Below are positions 8,624-17,756 of a stretch of 64,000 nucleotides of DNA, one piece after another; the stretch's first letter is position 1; every line of letters starts with the position of its first letter. The stretch comes from Microbulbifer elongatus. GTDB taxonomy: Bacteria > Pseudomonadota > Gammaproteobacteria > Pseudomonadales > Cellvibrionaceae. The notes beneath the pieces are model-generated. The model did no database searches. It was not told the DNA's origin and saw only the letters and a list, made by a program, of their open reading frames with translations. Location of the stretch: assembly GCF_021165935.1 (NCBI RefSeq), contig NZ_CP088953.1:4132501-4196500 (forward strand), in the 5' to 3' direction. The translations under genes were made by a program, and so were the position numbers.

Positions 8624-9265
8624 TCAATTGCGCGCACGGAGCAGCAACAGACCTTCCTGTTGCTGCATATCCACGCGGCTCAAAAAACTGTTGCCCAGCA
8701 GGGTCACCCGGGGGAAGTCACTGCCCAACACTGTCGCATCCACATTGTGCACGGTAATACCGCCGATGGTGACGCTGGCGAGATTCAGGCGATAGGCCTT
8801 TTCCACGCCACTGGCGGTGGAGACGGTCATCGGCCGCGCGCGGGCAAGATCCAGCCCCAGGCTTTTGGCGGTGGGGTAGTTAAACGCGATACTGGTCGCG
8901 CCGGTATCCACCATCACATTCACCCGCCGGCCATTGATCCAGGCGGTGGTACTGTAATGGCCGCGGCTGTCCGCATTCAGGCGCACTTCTGCCCGCTCTG
9001 CCTGCTGGTAATTCGCCGCCACCGGGGCGGCCAGGGTGAGCTTCTGCTCGCGCCCGTCGATCGACACCAGCGCGTATTCACTGGTGACTAAAACCAGTCT
9101 GACGCCTTCCGGTGAAGTCTTGCCGGACTTCAGCAACCGCCGCTTGCCGTCAATTTCGAACATGGCACTGGTGCCAAAAATCGCCTGCAGGCGCACGTCC
9201 TGTGCACCGCTCAGTAACGGCGTCATTAATAAAGCAATCGATACCACCAGATTACGCATTTTCAT
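8624..9265 (-). CDS. Retropepsin-like aspartic protease (clan AA), exported
   Basis: 213 residues with a signal peptide of about 21 residues ([12 protein letters not shown]). The C-terminal half is a single-lobe aspartic protease domain with catalytic D120 in MVDTGATS and the hydrophobic partner motif VTLLGNSFL near 195. Proteins of this type are dimeric and likely periplasmic or membrane-facing; their substrates are unknown. It sits between pgpA and ribA with short gaps, so it is probably co-transcribed with vitamin and lipid genes without an obvious functional link. Confidence 0.85.
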   Translation of the reverse strand: MKMRNLVVSIALLMTPLLSGAQDVRLQAIFGTSAMFEIDGKRRLLKSGKTSPEGVRLVLVTSEYALVSIDGREQKLTLAAPVAANYQQAERAEVRLNADSRGHYSTTAWINGRRVNVMVDTGATSIAFNYPTAKSLGLDLARARPMTVSTASGVEKAYRLNLASVTIGGITVHNVDATVLGSDFPRVTLLGNSFLSRVDMQQQEGLLLLRARN

Positions 9266-9277
9266 CGGCGTCCTGCC

Positions 9278-9784
9278 TCAGAGTGTGTGGATCAGATAAG
9301 CCGTGCCCTGCAATACCAGCGCGGCGTAGATACCCGCCAGTATATCGTCGAGCATAATTCCCAGACCACCATGTACCCGGCGGTCCACCCAGCCAATGGG
9401 CTGTGGCTTGGCAATATCAAAGATGCGGAACAGCACAAAGCCGTACAGCGCCCACAGCCAACCGGCGGGGGCCATAAACATGGTCAGCCAGTAGCCGACA
9501 AATTCATCCCACACGATCCCGCCGTGGTCGTGCACACCGAGCTTCTTCGAGGCGGCGCCACACAGGTAGCAACCGAGAATAAAAGTGACCACAAGCACGC
9601 CCATATAGGCGACCGGCGACAGAAACTGCAGGCCATACCAGAACGGAATTGCAGCCACAGTACCGAAAGTGCCCGGGGCCTTTTTCGCAAGGCCGGAGCC
9701 AAAACCGAATGCCAGCAGCATGACCGGGCTGCGGAGTAACTCGGCAAACGTGGGCGTGGGTAGGGGGGTCTTTTTCTCGCTCAT
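9278..9784 (-). CDS. pgpA: Phosphatidylglycerophosphatase A
   Basis: 168 residues from ATG at 9784. This inner-membrane enzyme removes phosphate from phosphatidylglycerophosphate in phospholipid synthesis. The PgpA pattern is present: FGSGLAKKAPGTFGT near the N-terminus, then DHGGIVWDEFVGYW with its metal-binding acidic residues, and WVDRRVHGGLGIMLDDILAG toward the end, with three to four membrane helices. A frame extends upstream to 9841 but would run into thiL. The gene follows thiL by 20 bases, as in many gammaproteobacteria. Confidence 0.95.
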   Translation of the reverse strand: MSEKKTPLPTPTFAELLRSPVMLLAFGFGSGLAKKAPGTFGTVAAIPFWYGLQFLSPVAYMGVLVVTFILGCYLCGAASKKLGVHDHGGIVWDEFVGYWLTMFMAPAGWLWALYGFVLFRIFDIAKPQPIGWVDRRVHGGLGIMLDDILAGIYAALVLQGTAYLIHTL

Positions 9785-9804
9785 GATGATGCTTTTTCTG
9801 CCCG

Positions 9805-10770
9805 TTAAAAGTGCCGGTAACCGGTGGCGCCGGGCTGCCATGGCTTGCCGTCAAGGGTGCACTGGATTCCTGCGGCTGCGCGCATCCTGCCAACGGCGGT
9901 GATCGGCAACTGTAACTTCTGTACTGTCTGGAGATGCTTTTCCGGCAGGGTAAAACACAGCTGGTAGTCGTCGCCGCCGGTCAGTGCGGTTTCCAGTGCG
10001 GTGGCTCCTTTCATGGTGCGCGCCAGCTCTGCAACAGGAAAGTCGTCCAGATTCAGATCCGCGCCGAGCCCACTCGCCTCGCAGATATGCCCGAGATCTC
10101 CGAGAAAACCATCGGAAATATCCAGCGCGGCGCTGGCGTAGGGACCAATCGCCCGGGCCACGGCAAACTGTGGCTCGGGGAAGTGGTAGGCGGCAAAGGC
10201 CTGCTTCATCTGTGTCACGCTGCCATCCACTTCCCGCAGTATCAACGGCAGCGCCGCCGCAGCTGCACCTAGCTGATTGGAGACGAACACCCTATCACCG
10301 GCGCCGGCGCCGTCCCGGCGCAGTGGCTTTTCACAGGCGCCGGTCACTTGAATGGTGATAGACAGTGGGCCTTTGGTGGTATCGCCCCCCACCAGCGTAA
10401 TCCCGTACTGATTCGCGGTTTGCGCCAGTCCGCGGGCGAATGGCTCCAGCCACTCGGGATCACTGTCGCGCAGGGTAAGTGCGAGGGTGAACCACAGGGG
10501 TTCAGCATTCATGGCGGCGAGATCGGACAGGTTCACCCGCAGGGCGCGGCAGGCAATCCGGAATGGGTCTTCAGCTGCAGGGAAGTGCACGCCCGCCACC
10601 AGGGTATCGACACTGGTGGCGAGGGTTTTGCCAGCGGGTGGATTCAGCAGTGCGCAGTCGTCGCCAATCCCCAGTGCAACAGTATACGCGTCACTGCCCT
10701 GCCGAGCGCCGGTGTTAAAACGGGAACCAAAGTACTCCCGAATCAGTTCAAATTCACCGGGGCCGGGCAT
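9805..10770 (-). CDS. thiL: Thiamine-monophosphate kinase
   Basis: 321 residues, the usual length. It phosphorylates thiamine monophosphate to thiamine diphosphate. Family features are the N-terminal GEFELIREYF, the metal-binding GIGDDCALL, DTLVAGVHF, the glycine-rich GGDTTKGPL, and DISDGFLGDLGHI in the C-terminal half. It lies between nusB (6 bases upstream) and pgpA, the conserved gammaproteobacterial order. No defects were seen. Confidence 0.97.
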   Translation of the reverse strand: MPGPGEFELIREYFGSRFNTGARQGSDAYTVALGIGDDCALLNPPAGKTLATSVDTLVAGVHFPAAEDPFRIACRALRVNLSDLAAMNAEPLWFTLALTLRDSDPEWLEPFARGLAQTANQYGITLVGGDTTKGPLSITIQVTGACEKPLRRDGAGAGDRVFVSNQLGAAAAALPLILREVDGSVTQMKQAFAAYHFPEPQFAVARAIGPYASAALDISDGFLGDLGHICEASGLGADLNLDDFPVAELARTMKGATALETALTGGDDYQLCFTLPEKHLQTVQKLQLPITAVGRMRAAAGIQCTLDGKPWQPGATGYRHF

Positions 10771-10776
10771 GGCGGT

Positions 10777-11217
10777 TCAGCCTTTGTCGGCCTTGACTTC
10801 GACACTGCGCTCTTTGGCTGCAACTTTGTCGAGGATGCCGTTGATAAATTTAAACGCGTCGGTGGGACCGAATTTTTTCGCCAGGGCAACGGCTTCGTTG
10901 ATGACGACTTTGTAGGGTACGTCGACGCGGTTTTTCATTTCATAGGTGGACATGCGCAGCAGGGCACGGGATACCGGGTCCAGCTCTTCGACGTCGCGAT
11001 CCAGGTACTGGCTGTAGGCACCCTCCACTTCGTCGAGGTTTTTCGCTACGCCGTGGAAGAGCTCGCGAAAGTAGGCGACGTCGGTTTTGCTCATGTCGTT
11101 GTCGGCATGAAACTCGGCTTCAATAGTGTTCAGGCTGGAGCCTGCCATTTGCCACTGGTACAGGGCCTGCATGGCGTAGTGACGGGCCTTGCGGCGGGCG
11201 GATGCGGTTACGGTCAT
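10777..11217 (-). CDS. nusB: Transcription antitermination factor NusB
   Basis: 146 residues, all-helical. It binds boxA RNA with NusE (S10) to form antitermination complexes on rRNA operons. Typical stretches are ARRKARHYAMQALYQWQ at the start, DVPYKVVINEAVALAKKFG and KFINGILDKVA near the end. It follows ribH by 16 bases and precedes thiL by 6, so it is clearly part of the same operon. Confidence 0.97.
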   Translation of the reverse strand: MTVTASARRKARHYAMQALYQWQMAGSSLNTIEAEFHADNDMSKTDVAYFRELFHGVAKNLDEVEGAYSQYLDRDVEELDPVSRALLRMSTYEMKNRVDVPYKVVINEAVALAKKFGPTDAFKFINGILDKVAAKERSVEVKADKG

Positions 11218-11233
11218 TTCAGTGATTTCTCAA

Positions 11234-11704
11234 TCAGATTTTGCTGATCAGGGAGACCATTTCGAGGGCGGTCTCGGCGGCTTCGCAGCCTTTGTTCCCG
11301 GCTTTGGTGCCGGAGCGTTCGATGGCCTGTTCGATGGAGTCTACGGTGAGGACGCCGAAGGTCACAGGGATGCCGGTGTTCATGGAGACCTGGGCGAGGC
11401 CTTTGGTGCATTCGCCGGCGACGTATTCGAAGTGCGGGGTGCCGCCGCGGATGACGGCGCCCAGTGCGATTACGGCGTCGAACTTTTTGGTTTCGGCAAT
11501 TTTCTGCGCGGCGAGCGGGAATTCGAAGGCGCCCGGGGCGTAGTAGATGGTGATGTCTTCTTCTTTGATGCCTTTGCGACGCAGGGTGTCCAGCGCGCCG
11601 TCTTTCAGGCTTTCCACTACAAAGCTGTTCCAGCGGCTCACCAGCAGCGCGTATTTACCGGTACTGCCTACGAAATCACCTTCGATTACTTTGATATTGC
11701 TCAT
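11234..11704 (-). CDS. ribH: 6,7-dimethyl-8-ribityllumazine synthase
   Basis: 156 residues from ATG at 11704. It condenses the butanone phosphate made by RibB with the pyrimidine made by RibD, giving the last intermediate before riboflavin. The active-site segments [38 protein letters not shown] (catalytic His) and [12 protein letters not shown] are intact. A frame extends to 11782 but starts inside non-homologous DNA. The 223-base gap to ribBA contains a cloverleaf repeat. Confidence 0.97.
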   Translation of the reverse strand: MSNIKVIEGDFVGSTGKYALLVSRWNSFVVESLKDGALDTLRRKGIKEEDITIYYAPGAFEFPLAAQKIAETKKFDAVIALGAVIRGGTPHFEYVAGECTKGLAQVSMNTGIPVTFGVLTVDSIEQAIERSGTKAGNKGCEAAETALEMVSLISKI

Positions 11705-11772
11705 TTCTTTTTTCCGTTTTCTGCTAGTTCCCTGCCGGTCCCTTTTATTGCTTCGGGTCCTGGTGCAGTGGC

Positions 11773-11883
11773 GGTGGAGCACCGGGTATCAGTTTTCAGG
11801 ACCGCTGTGAACCCATCCCTGGGCGCTGCGGCGCAAACATCCTGTTTGCGACGCTCCTGAAAACTGATACCCGGCACTCCACC
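11773..11883 (-). repeat. Cloverleaf intergenic repeat, copy B
   Basis: The outer arms 11773-11801 and 11855-11883 are almost perfectly complementary (29 bases, including ACCGGGTATCAG / CTGATACCCGG). The inner hairpin is GCGGCGCAAAC / GTTTGCGACGC at about 11828-11854. Reading on the minus strand the unpaired core is CAGGGATGGGTTCACAGCGG. It lies between ribBA and ribH inside the riboflavin operon, so it would be transcribed as a very stable structure. Confidence 0.9.
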
Positions 11884-11927
11884 TTCAAGTTGTACATTGG
11901 TGGTATTACCCATCAGTGTAATTTGTC

Positions 11928-13043
11928 TTAGATTTCTTCCGCGTTCAGATACTCTTCCACTTCCAGATCAAATCCGGAAATGGCACTGAATCTAAACGGC
12001 GCGCTCATCAAGCGCATTTTGCGCACTTTCAGATCGCGCAGAATCTGCGAGCCGGTGCCCACCTGTTTGTACACCAGATCCTGGCTCGGGCGCTGTTGCT
12101 TGCCGCTGATCAGCCAGTCGATGCTTTCCTCGATTTCCTCGGTGGTTTCGTTGTGGCAGATCACCACGACGACACCGCTGCCCTCTTCCGCGACTTTTTT
12201 CAGGGCGTTGCGGAAGGTCCAGGGTTCGTATTTTTCATCGCCGCGGCGCAGGGAGAATACGTCGCGCAGGGTGCTGGCGACGTGGACGCGTACCAGGGTG
12301 GGTTCTTCCGGTTGGAAGTCGCCGAGGCTGAACGCGAAGTGGCGTTCGCGACGGGCTTTGTCGAGGTAGGTGCGCAGTCTGAATTCGCCGAATTCGGTGT
12401 GCACGTTGCGCTGGTTGACGCACTCGACGGTTTTTTCGTTCAGGGCACGGTAGTTGATGAGGTCGGCGATGGTGCCGATCTTGAGGTTGTGCTGCTGGGC
12501 GAATTTTTCCAGGTCCGGGCGGCGGGCCATGGTGCCGTCTTCGTTCATGATTTCGACGATGGCGGCGGCGGGTTCGAAACCGGCGAGGCGCGCGAGGTCG
12601 CAACCGGCTTCGGTGTGGCCGGCGCGGCTCAGTACGCCACCGGGCTGGGCTTTGATCGGGAAGATATGGCCGGGCTGGACAATGTCAGAGGGCTTGGCAT
12701 TGCGGGCGACGGCCGCGCGAATCGTGCGGGCGCGGTCGGCGGCGGAGATGCCGGTGGTGACGCCTTCGGCGGCTTCGATGGAGACGGTGAAGTTGGTGCT
12801 GAACTGGGCGCCGTTGTCGCGGGACATGAGCGGCAGGTCGAGTTGTTCGCAGCGGTCGCCGGTCAGGGTCAGGCAGATCAGGCCGCGGGCGTGGGTGGCC
12901 ATGAAGTTGATGTCTTCCGGGCGCACCTGTTCGGCGGCGATGACGAGGTCACCTTCGTTCTCGCGATCTTCGTCGTCCATCAGGATGACCATTTTGCCCT
13001 GACGGATATCGTCGATCAGTTCTTCAACGCTATTCAGTTCCAT
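11928..13043 (-). CDS. ribBA: RibBA-type protein: 3,4-dihydroxy-2-butanone 4-phosphate synthase with a degenerate cyclohydrolase II domain
   Basis: 371 residues from ATG at 13043. The N-terminal ~200 residues form the RibB domain with the acidic loop DDEDRENEGD and HTEAGCDLARLAG, sufficient to make the four-carbon unit of riboflavin from ribulose 5-phosphate. The C-terminal domain has the cyclohydrolase II fold length, but the zinc-binding Cys triad is absent: the matching region reads VASTLRDVFSLRRGDEKY, and the RQEGRG catalytic stretch is replaced by CHNETTEE. GTP cyclohydrolase activity is therefore unlikely, consistent with the separate intact ribA at 7981. Cloverleaf repeats flank the gene on both sides. 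Confidence 0.95.
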   Translation of the reverse strand: MELNSVEELIDDIRQGKMVILMDDEDRENEGDLVIAAEQVRPEDINFMATHARGLICLTLTGDRCEQLDLPLMSRDNGAQFSTNFTVSIEAAEGVTTGISAADRARTIRAAVARNAKPSDIVQPGHIFPIKAQPGGVLSRAGHTEAGCDLARLAGFEPAAAIVEIMNEDGTMARRPDLEKFAQQHNLKIGTIADLINYRALNEKTVECVNQRNVHTEFGEFRLRTYLDKARRERHFAFSLGDFQPEEPTLVRVHVASTLRDVFSLRRGDEKYEPWTFRNALKKVAEEGSGVVVVICHNETTEEIEESIDWLISGKQQRPSQDLVYKQVGTGSQILRDLKVRKMRLMSAPFRFSAISGFDLEVEEYLNAEEI

Positions 13044-13136
13044 AAAACCTCTAGTTCTTTCGATCTGCGTAAAAAGCAAATCTCAAATTTCGCAAACCGT
13101 ACCGTGAATTCGTCGTAAGCCCGTGGCGCGGCTGCT

Positions 13137-13245
13137 ACCGGGTAAAGCTTTGCGAGACACGAGCTAGGCGCCCCCCCGATAACCCATCCATGGGGGCTCT
13201 TCTGCGAGGTCCCTCTCGCAGAAGGTCTCGCAAAGCTTTACCCGG
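13137..13245 (-). repeat. Cloverleaf intergenic repeat, copy C
   Basis: The arms 13137-13158 and 13225-13245 pair perfectly (CCGGGTAAAGCTTTGCGAGAC and its complement). The inner hairpin CTTCTGCGAG / CTCGCAGAAG lies at about 13199-13224. The core reads CCCCCATGGATGGGTTAT on the minus strand, followed by an extra CGCCTAGCTCGT stretch also seen in copy F. This is subtype 1. It lies in the 237-base gap between ribE and ribBA. Confidence 0.9.
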
Positions 13246-13280
13246 CATCATCCGCTTCAATTCCAACTACATCGCCTTGA

Positions 13281-13943
13281 TCAGGCCTTATAAAACCCGT
13301 GCTGCGCCAGAAATTCCATGGTCAGCCCTTCGCTCCGGGGCTCGGCGGCGGCATCTCCCAAGAGTAGCCGCTCCAGGTAGCGCGCGATCAGGTCTACTTC
13401 CAGGTTCACTCTGGTGCCCGCCTGGTAACCACCGATCACTGTTTCGGCGATGGTGTGGGGCACGATGGTGAGCTCGAATTCGGCGCCGTCCACCGCATTC
13501 ACCGTGAGGCTGGTGCCGTCGACGGTGATGGAGCCCTTGTGGGCAATGTACTTGGCCAGCTCGGCCGGGGCACGCAGGCGGAACTGTTCGGCGCGGGCGG
13601 TCTGTTTGCGCCATACCACTTCGCCGATGCCATCCACGTGACCACTGACCATATGGCCGCCGAGGCGGGTCTGTGGGGTCAGGGCTTTTTCCAGGTTGAC
13701 CCTGTCGCCCAATTTCCAGTCCTTCAAGGTCGCCACCGCCAGGGTCTCGGCAGAGACGTCGGCCCAGTAGCCGTCACCGGGCAGGTCCACCACGGTGAGG
13801 CAGACGCCGTTGGTGGCGATGCTGTCGCCGAGTTTGACGTCGGACAGGTCCAGCTTGCCGGTTTTTACCCGCAGGCGCAGGTCGCCGCCTTTGGGTTGCA
13901 GGGCGGTGATTTCGCCGACTGCTTCAACGATTCCGGTAAACAT
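13281..13943 (-). CDS. ribE: Riboflavin synthase, alpha chain
   Basis: 220 residues built from two similar lumazine-binding barrels: one begins MFTGIVEAVGEI, the second contains GGHMVSGHVDGIGEV near residue 95. It dismutates two lumazine molecules to riboflavin plus the pyrimidine substrate of RibH. NGVCLTV and GTSLTVN mark equivalent positions in the two repeats. The gene follows ribD by 12 bases. It is called ribC in some nomenclatures. Confidence 0.96.
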   Translation of the reverse strand: MFTGIVEAVGEITALQPKGGDLRLRVKTGKLDLSDVKLGDSIATNGVCLTVVDLPGDGYWADVSAETLAVATLKDWKLGDRVNLEKALTPQTRLGGHMVSGHVDGIGEVVWRKQTARAEQFRLRAPAELAKYIAHKGSITVDGTSLTVNAVDGAEFELTIVPHTIAETVIGGYQAGTRVNLEVDLIARYLERLLLGDAAAEPRSEGLTMEFLAQHGFYKA

Positions 13944-13955
13944 AATGGATGGCTT

Positions 13956-15089
13956 TTAACGCTCAATATCTGTAGTGGCTGTGATACGCCAGTCGTGGCC
14001 GACTGCGCGCATATCGGTAATGGTGATGGGCAGCATGGATCCCATGCGCTCAATCGGCAGCTCGAACAGCGGTCTGGCGCTGGAGCCGAGAATCTTGGGC
14101 GCCACGTAAACGATGATCTCATCCACATGGCCCTGGTACATAAAGGCGCCGGACAGGGTCGCGCCGCTCTCCACCAGCACTTCGTTGCACTCGCGGCGGG
14201 CGAGCTCTTTCAGCAGTTCGCCCAGATGCACGCGGCCGTCTTTGTCCGCAGGCAGTACCAGCACTTCGGCGCCGGTCTTTTCCAGTCGTGCACGGCGTTC
14301 GCTATCTGCCGCTTCGGTGGTGACCACCAATGTGGGGGCGTCCCCCTGCAAAATAAAGGCCTTGGCCGGGGTGCGCAGTTTGCTATCGACGATCACCCGC
14401 AGGGGCTGTTTCTCCGCCGCAGCGGCGGCTTCCGCCTCCGGCAGCGCCATTTCTTCCGGGCGCACGTTCATGTTCGGGTTGTCGTGGCGCACCGAGTCCA
14501 CCCCGGTGACGATGGCGCAGCTGCGCGCGCGCAGGTTCTGCACATCAGCGCGGGCGGCGGGGCCGGTGACCCACTTGGATTCCCCGCTGGCCATGGCAGT
14601 ACGGCCATCGATACTCATGGCGGATTTGGTCCGCACCAGGGGCAGGCCCAGGGTCATGCGCTTGATAAAGCCCGGATTCAGTGCCCGGCAGGATTCTTCC
14701 AGCAACGGGCCTTCCACTTCAATGCCCGCATCGCGCAGTTTCTGTAACCCATTCCCGCTCACGCTGGGGTTCGGGTCTTCCATACCGAATACCACCCTGG
14801 CGACACCGGCGGCGATCAGGGCATCGGCGCAGGGGCCGGTTTTGCCGGTGTGACTGCAGGGTTCCAGGGTGACATAGGCGATATTGCCTTTCGCCTTCTC
14901 ACCGGCGTCGTTCAGCGCATCGATTTCCGCGTGGGGTTCGCCGGCGCGCTTGTGCCAGCCCTCGCCGACGATATTGCCCTCGGCATCGGCAATCACACAG
15001 CCCACCCGTGGGTTAGGCATGGTGGTGTAGGTACCGCGCTCGGCCAACTGGACCGCGCGGGCCATCAATTCACGGGGGGTAATACTCAC
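13956..15089 (-). CDS. ribD: Bifunctional diaminohydroxyphosphoribosylaminopyrimidine deaminase / reductase
   Basis: 377 residues. The N-terminal deaminase (to about 145) carries the zinc and catalytic residues of HAEIDAL and [12 protein letters not shown]; the C-terminal reductase (about 150-377) has [13 protein letters not shown] and [14 protein letters not shown]. Together they perform the second and third steps of riboflavin synthesis. The start is a GTG at 15089 that overlaps the nrdR stop as GTGA, indicating translational coupling. Confidence 0.96.
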   Translation of the reverse strand: MSITPRELMARAVQLAERGTYTTMPNPRVGCVIADAEGNIVGEGWHKRAGEPHAEIDALNDAGEKAKGNIAYVTLEPCSHTGKTGPCADALIAAGVARVVFGMEDPNPSVSGNGLQKLRDAGIEVEGPLLEESCRALNPGFIKRMTLGLPLVRTKSAMSIDGRTAMASGESKWVTGPAARADVQNLRARSCAIVTGVDSVRHDNPNMNVRPEEMALPEAEAAAAAEKQPLRVIVDSKLRTPAKAFILQGDAPTLVVTTEAADSERRARLEKTGAEVLVLPADKDGRVHLGELLKELARRECNEVLVESGATLSGAFMYQGHVDEIIVYVAPKILGSSARPLFELPIERMGSMLPITITDMRAVGHDWRITATTDIER

Positions 15090-15553
15090 TGATCCGCTCC
15101 CTTGGGCGTATTCAGACGCTCGATCTCATCACTGAAATCACTGACATCTTCAAACCGGCGGTAGACCGAGGCAAAGCGCACAAACGCCACCTGATCCAGC
15201 TCGCGCAGCTGTTCCATCACCAGCTCACCGATATGCATGGCGGGAAGCTCGCGCTCGCCGGTAGCCTGCAAGGCGTGTTTGATCTGGGCCACGGCGGCCT
15301 CGACCCGCTCGGTGCTGACCGGGCGCTTCTCCACCGCGCGCTGGATACCCGCGCGCAGCTTGTCTTCGTTGAAGGGTTCGCGCTGGCCGTTCTGCTTGAC
15401 GACCCGCGGCAGCACCAGCTCGGCGGTTTCAAAGGTGGTGAAACGCTCGTGGCACTGCAGACACTCACGACGGCGGCGCACCTGGTCGCCATCGGCTACC
15501 AGGCGGGAATCTACGACTTTGGTTTCGTCTGCGCTGCAGAAGGGACAGTGCAT
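15086..15553 (-). CDS. nrdR: Transcriptional repressor NrdR
   Basis: 155 residues. The N-terminal zinc ribbon has C3, C6, C31 and C34 (MHCPFC and LQCHERF). The ATP-cone domain ([16 protein letters not shown] onward) senses ATP/dATP, and the protein represses ribonucleotide reductase operons through NrdR boxes. It is the first gene of the riboflavin block, a common arrangement. No paired NrdR boxes were found here, as expected for regulation in trans. Confidence 0.97.
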   Translation of the reverse strand: MHCPFCSADETKVVDSRLVADGDQVRRRRECLQCHERFTTFETAELVLPRVVKQNGQREPFNEDKLRAGIQRAVEKRPVSTERVEAAVAQIKHALQATGERELPAMHIGELVMEQLRELDQVAFVRFASVYRRFEDVSDFSDEIERLNTPKGADQ

Positions 15554-15650
15554 GGGGATTGGGCCCGTTCGGAAAATGCGCGGAGTTTACCACAGAAGTG
15601 TCCACGCCTTGCGCGCCGGGGTAATTGCAATGTGGGCGGGACGGACAGGC

Positions 15651-16115
15651 TCAGGCGGCGCACCGATCGCAAAGACAGGGCAACTCCAACGCCGGGCTCA
15701 ACAGTTGCCAGCCCGCATTGGCGGCACCCTTCTGCAGAGACTGGATAACATCCCCCTTGATACCCACCTCTTTGACCGCACCGCAGCGCTCGCAGATCAG
15801 AAACTGGGGGGTTTCATGATCGTGATCGCAGGCGATATGGGAGCAGGCCACAAACTTGTTGGCGGAAGCCAGCTTGTGTACCAGGCTGTTTTCCACCAGA
15901 AAGTCGAGCATGCGATACACCGACATGGCCTGAATTGTCTCGCCAGTCGCTTCCCGATAGACATCGGCAATCTCGTAAGCGGAAAGCGGTACCGGCGACT
16001 TCAGCAGCGCCCGCAGGATGTTCTGCCGCTTCTCGGTAAAGCGCACGCCCTTGGCCCGACAACGCTCGTCGGCCCGGTTCAGTATCTGCTCTACCTGTCT
16101 TTTGTTCATGGACAT
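15651..16115 (-). CDS. zur: Fur-family metalloregulator, Zur-like
   Basis: 154 residues from ATG at 16115. A winged-helix N-terminal half (TEKRQNILRALLKSPVPLSAYEIADV) is followed by a metal-binding dimerisation half with HIACDHDHETPQFLICERCG and a C-terminal CDRC. The two CxxC pairs and the His/Asp-rich stretch fit Fur-family structural and sensory zinc sites. Zur is preferred to Fur because of the length, the shifted C-terminal CDRC and resemblance to gammaproteobacterial Zur proteins; Fur proper cannot be fully excluded. It is transcribed as a single gene between glyA and nrdR. Confidence 0.8.
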   Translation of the reverse strand: MSMNKRQVEQILNRADERCRAKGVRFTEKRQNILRALLKSPVPLSAYEIADVYREATGETIQAMSVYRMLDFLVENSLVHKLASANKFVACSHIACDHDHETPQFLICERCGAVKEVGIKGDVIQSLQKGAANAGWQLLSPALELPCLCDRCAA

Positions 16116-16175
16116 GCTCTCATCTGCTTTGAGCGGGATTCTAACATTTCGCGCCCCGGGGTCTGCCACCCACAA

Positions 16176-16201
16176 CCAAAAACGGCCCCATATGGGGCCG
16201 C
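16176..16201 (-). terminator. Rho-independent terminator after glyA
   Basis: CGGCCCCATATGGGGCCG at 16183-16200 is a perfect palindrome, followed on the minus strand by a T-run (complement of 16178-16182). It lies 34 bases past the glyA stop. Confidence 0.88.
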
Positions 16202-16234
16202 CTGGGCTCAGAGCCGAAGATTCGCTGGGAGAAC

Positions 16235-17500
16235 TTACCCTTGATAGACAGGGAACTTCGCGCAGATCTCCAGTACCTTGGCCTTCACTTCGGCAATGGT
16301 CGCCTCGGGGCTGCCTTTCTCCAGCGCGTCCAGCACGTCGCAGATCCAGTGGGTGAGCTGCTTGGTCTCTTCCACACCGAAACCGCGGGTGGTGATGGCC
16401 GGGGTGCCCACACGCAGGCCGCTGGTGATGAACGGAGAGCGCGGGTCGTTGGGGACAGCGTTCTTGTTCACGGTGATGTTGGCGTTGCCCAGAGCTTCGT
16501 CCGCGTCCTTACCGGTGTATTCCTTGCCGATCAGGTCCACCAGCATCAGGTGGTCGTCGGTGCCACCGGAAACGATGTTGATACCGCGATCGAGGAAGGT
16601 CTCGGCCATGGCGCGGGCGTTCTCTACCACTTTCTTCTGGTAGGCCTTGTACTCGGGGCTCATGGCTTCCTTGAACGAAACCGCTTTTGCCGCGATCACG
16701 TGCATCAGCGGGCCGCCCTGGCCGCCCGGGAATACCGCGCTGTTCAGCTTCTTCTCGATCTCTTCATTGGCCTTGGCAATGATGATACCGCCGCGAGGAC
16801 CGCGCAGGGTTTTGTGGGTGGTGGAGGTCACCACGTCCGCGTGAGGGACCGGAGACGGGTATTCGCCCGCGGCAACCAGACCGGCGACGTGGGCCATATC
16901 GACCATCAGGTAGGCGCCAACCTTGTCGGCGATGGTGCGGAACTTGGCCCAGTCCATGATGCGGCTGTAAGCGGAGAAGCCGGCCACGATCATTTTTGGC
17001 TTGTGCTCCAGGGCCAGGCGCTCGACTTCTTCGTAGTCCACTTCGCCAGTTTCCGGATTCAGGCCGTACTGCACTGCGTTGTAGATCTTGCCGGAGAAGT
17101 TGACCTTGGCACCGTGAGTCAGGTGGCCGCCGTGGGCCAGGCTCATACCCAGAACGGTGTCGCCGGGAGCGCACAGCGCCTGGTAAACCGCGGCGTTGGC
17201 CTGGGAGCCAGAGTGCGGCTGAACGTTGGCGTAGTCGGCACCGAACAGCTCCTTGGCCCGCTCGATAGCCAGCGCTTCTACCTTGTCGACGTACTCACAG
17301 CCGCCGTAGTAGCGCTTGCCCGGGTAGCCTTCGGCGTATTTGTTGGTGAGGCTGGTGCCCTGGGCTTCCATCACCTGCGGGCTGGTGTAGTTCTCCGAGG
17401 CGATCAGCTCGATGTGCTCTTCCTGGCGGCGATCTTCGTCCTGAATGGCGGACCACACATCGGGATCGTAGGAAGAAAGGGTGACGGATTTATCAAACAT
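16235..17500 (-). CDS. glyA: Serine hydroxymethyltransferase
   Basis: 421 residues from ATG at 17500. This PLP enzyme interconverts serine and glycine while loading one carbon onto tetrahydrofolate. The N-terminal [20 protein letters not shown] and [16 protein letters not shown], and the PLP-lysine segment [14 protein letters not shown] near residue 229, are intact. Length is standard. An upstream extension of the frame to 17602 has no homology and lies across the leader. It is monocistronic, with its own terminator. Confidence 0.98.
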   Translation of the reverse strand: MFDKSVTLSSYDPDVWSAIQDEDRRQEEHIELIASENYTSPQVMEAQGTSLTNKYAEGYPGKRYYGGCEYVDKVEALAIERAKELFGADYANVQPHSGSQANAAVYQALCAPGDTVLGMSLAHGGHLTHGAKVNFSGKIYNAVQYGLNPETGEVDYEEVERLALEHKPKMIVAGFSAYSRIMDWAKFRTIADKVGAYLMVDMAHVAGLVAAGEYPSPVPHADVVTSTTHKTLRGPRGGIIIAKANEEIEKKLNSAVFPGGQGGPLMHVIAAKAVSFKEAMSPEYKAYQKKVVENARAMAETFLDRGINIVSGGTDDHLMLVDLIGKEYTGKDADEALGNANITVNKNAVPNDPRSPFITSGLRVGTPAITTRGFGVEETKQLTHWICDVLDALEKGSPEATIAEVKAKVLEICAKFPVYQG

Positions 17501-17756
17501 GGTATTCCCTCGGATGATAAGGCGCGAATCGCGCAAGCATAATCTCGACAAGGGCAAATCCCGACCTGTTAGTGACCGGCCCGCCCCCAGAAAGCGGCGC
17601 ATTGTACACCAAGGGGGTGGCGACGGTGCAAAGGGAACACCTGAAACAAATTCAATTCAACGCCCCACTCTGCTCAAGCTGGCGAAACCGACAGAATCCT
17701 CCAACGCAGGCGTACCAGTTGACGCAAAAATCAACCAGATAGACTCCTCGCAAAGC

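Noticed and set aside
12096..13118. 340-codon plus-strand frame opposite ribBA
   Set aside because: It is antisense to an intact RibB domain and has a repetitive Gly/Ala/Val/Asp composition.
13044..13280. Possible FMN riboswitch ahead of ribBA
   Set aside because: The conserved RFN sequence blocks were looked for and not found; the structure seen is cloverleaf repeat C.
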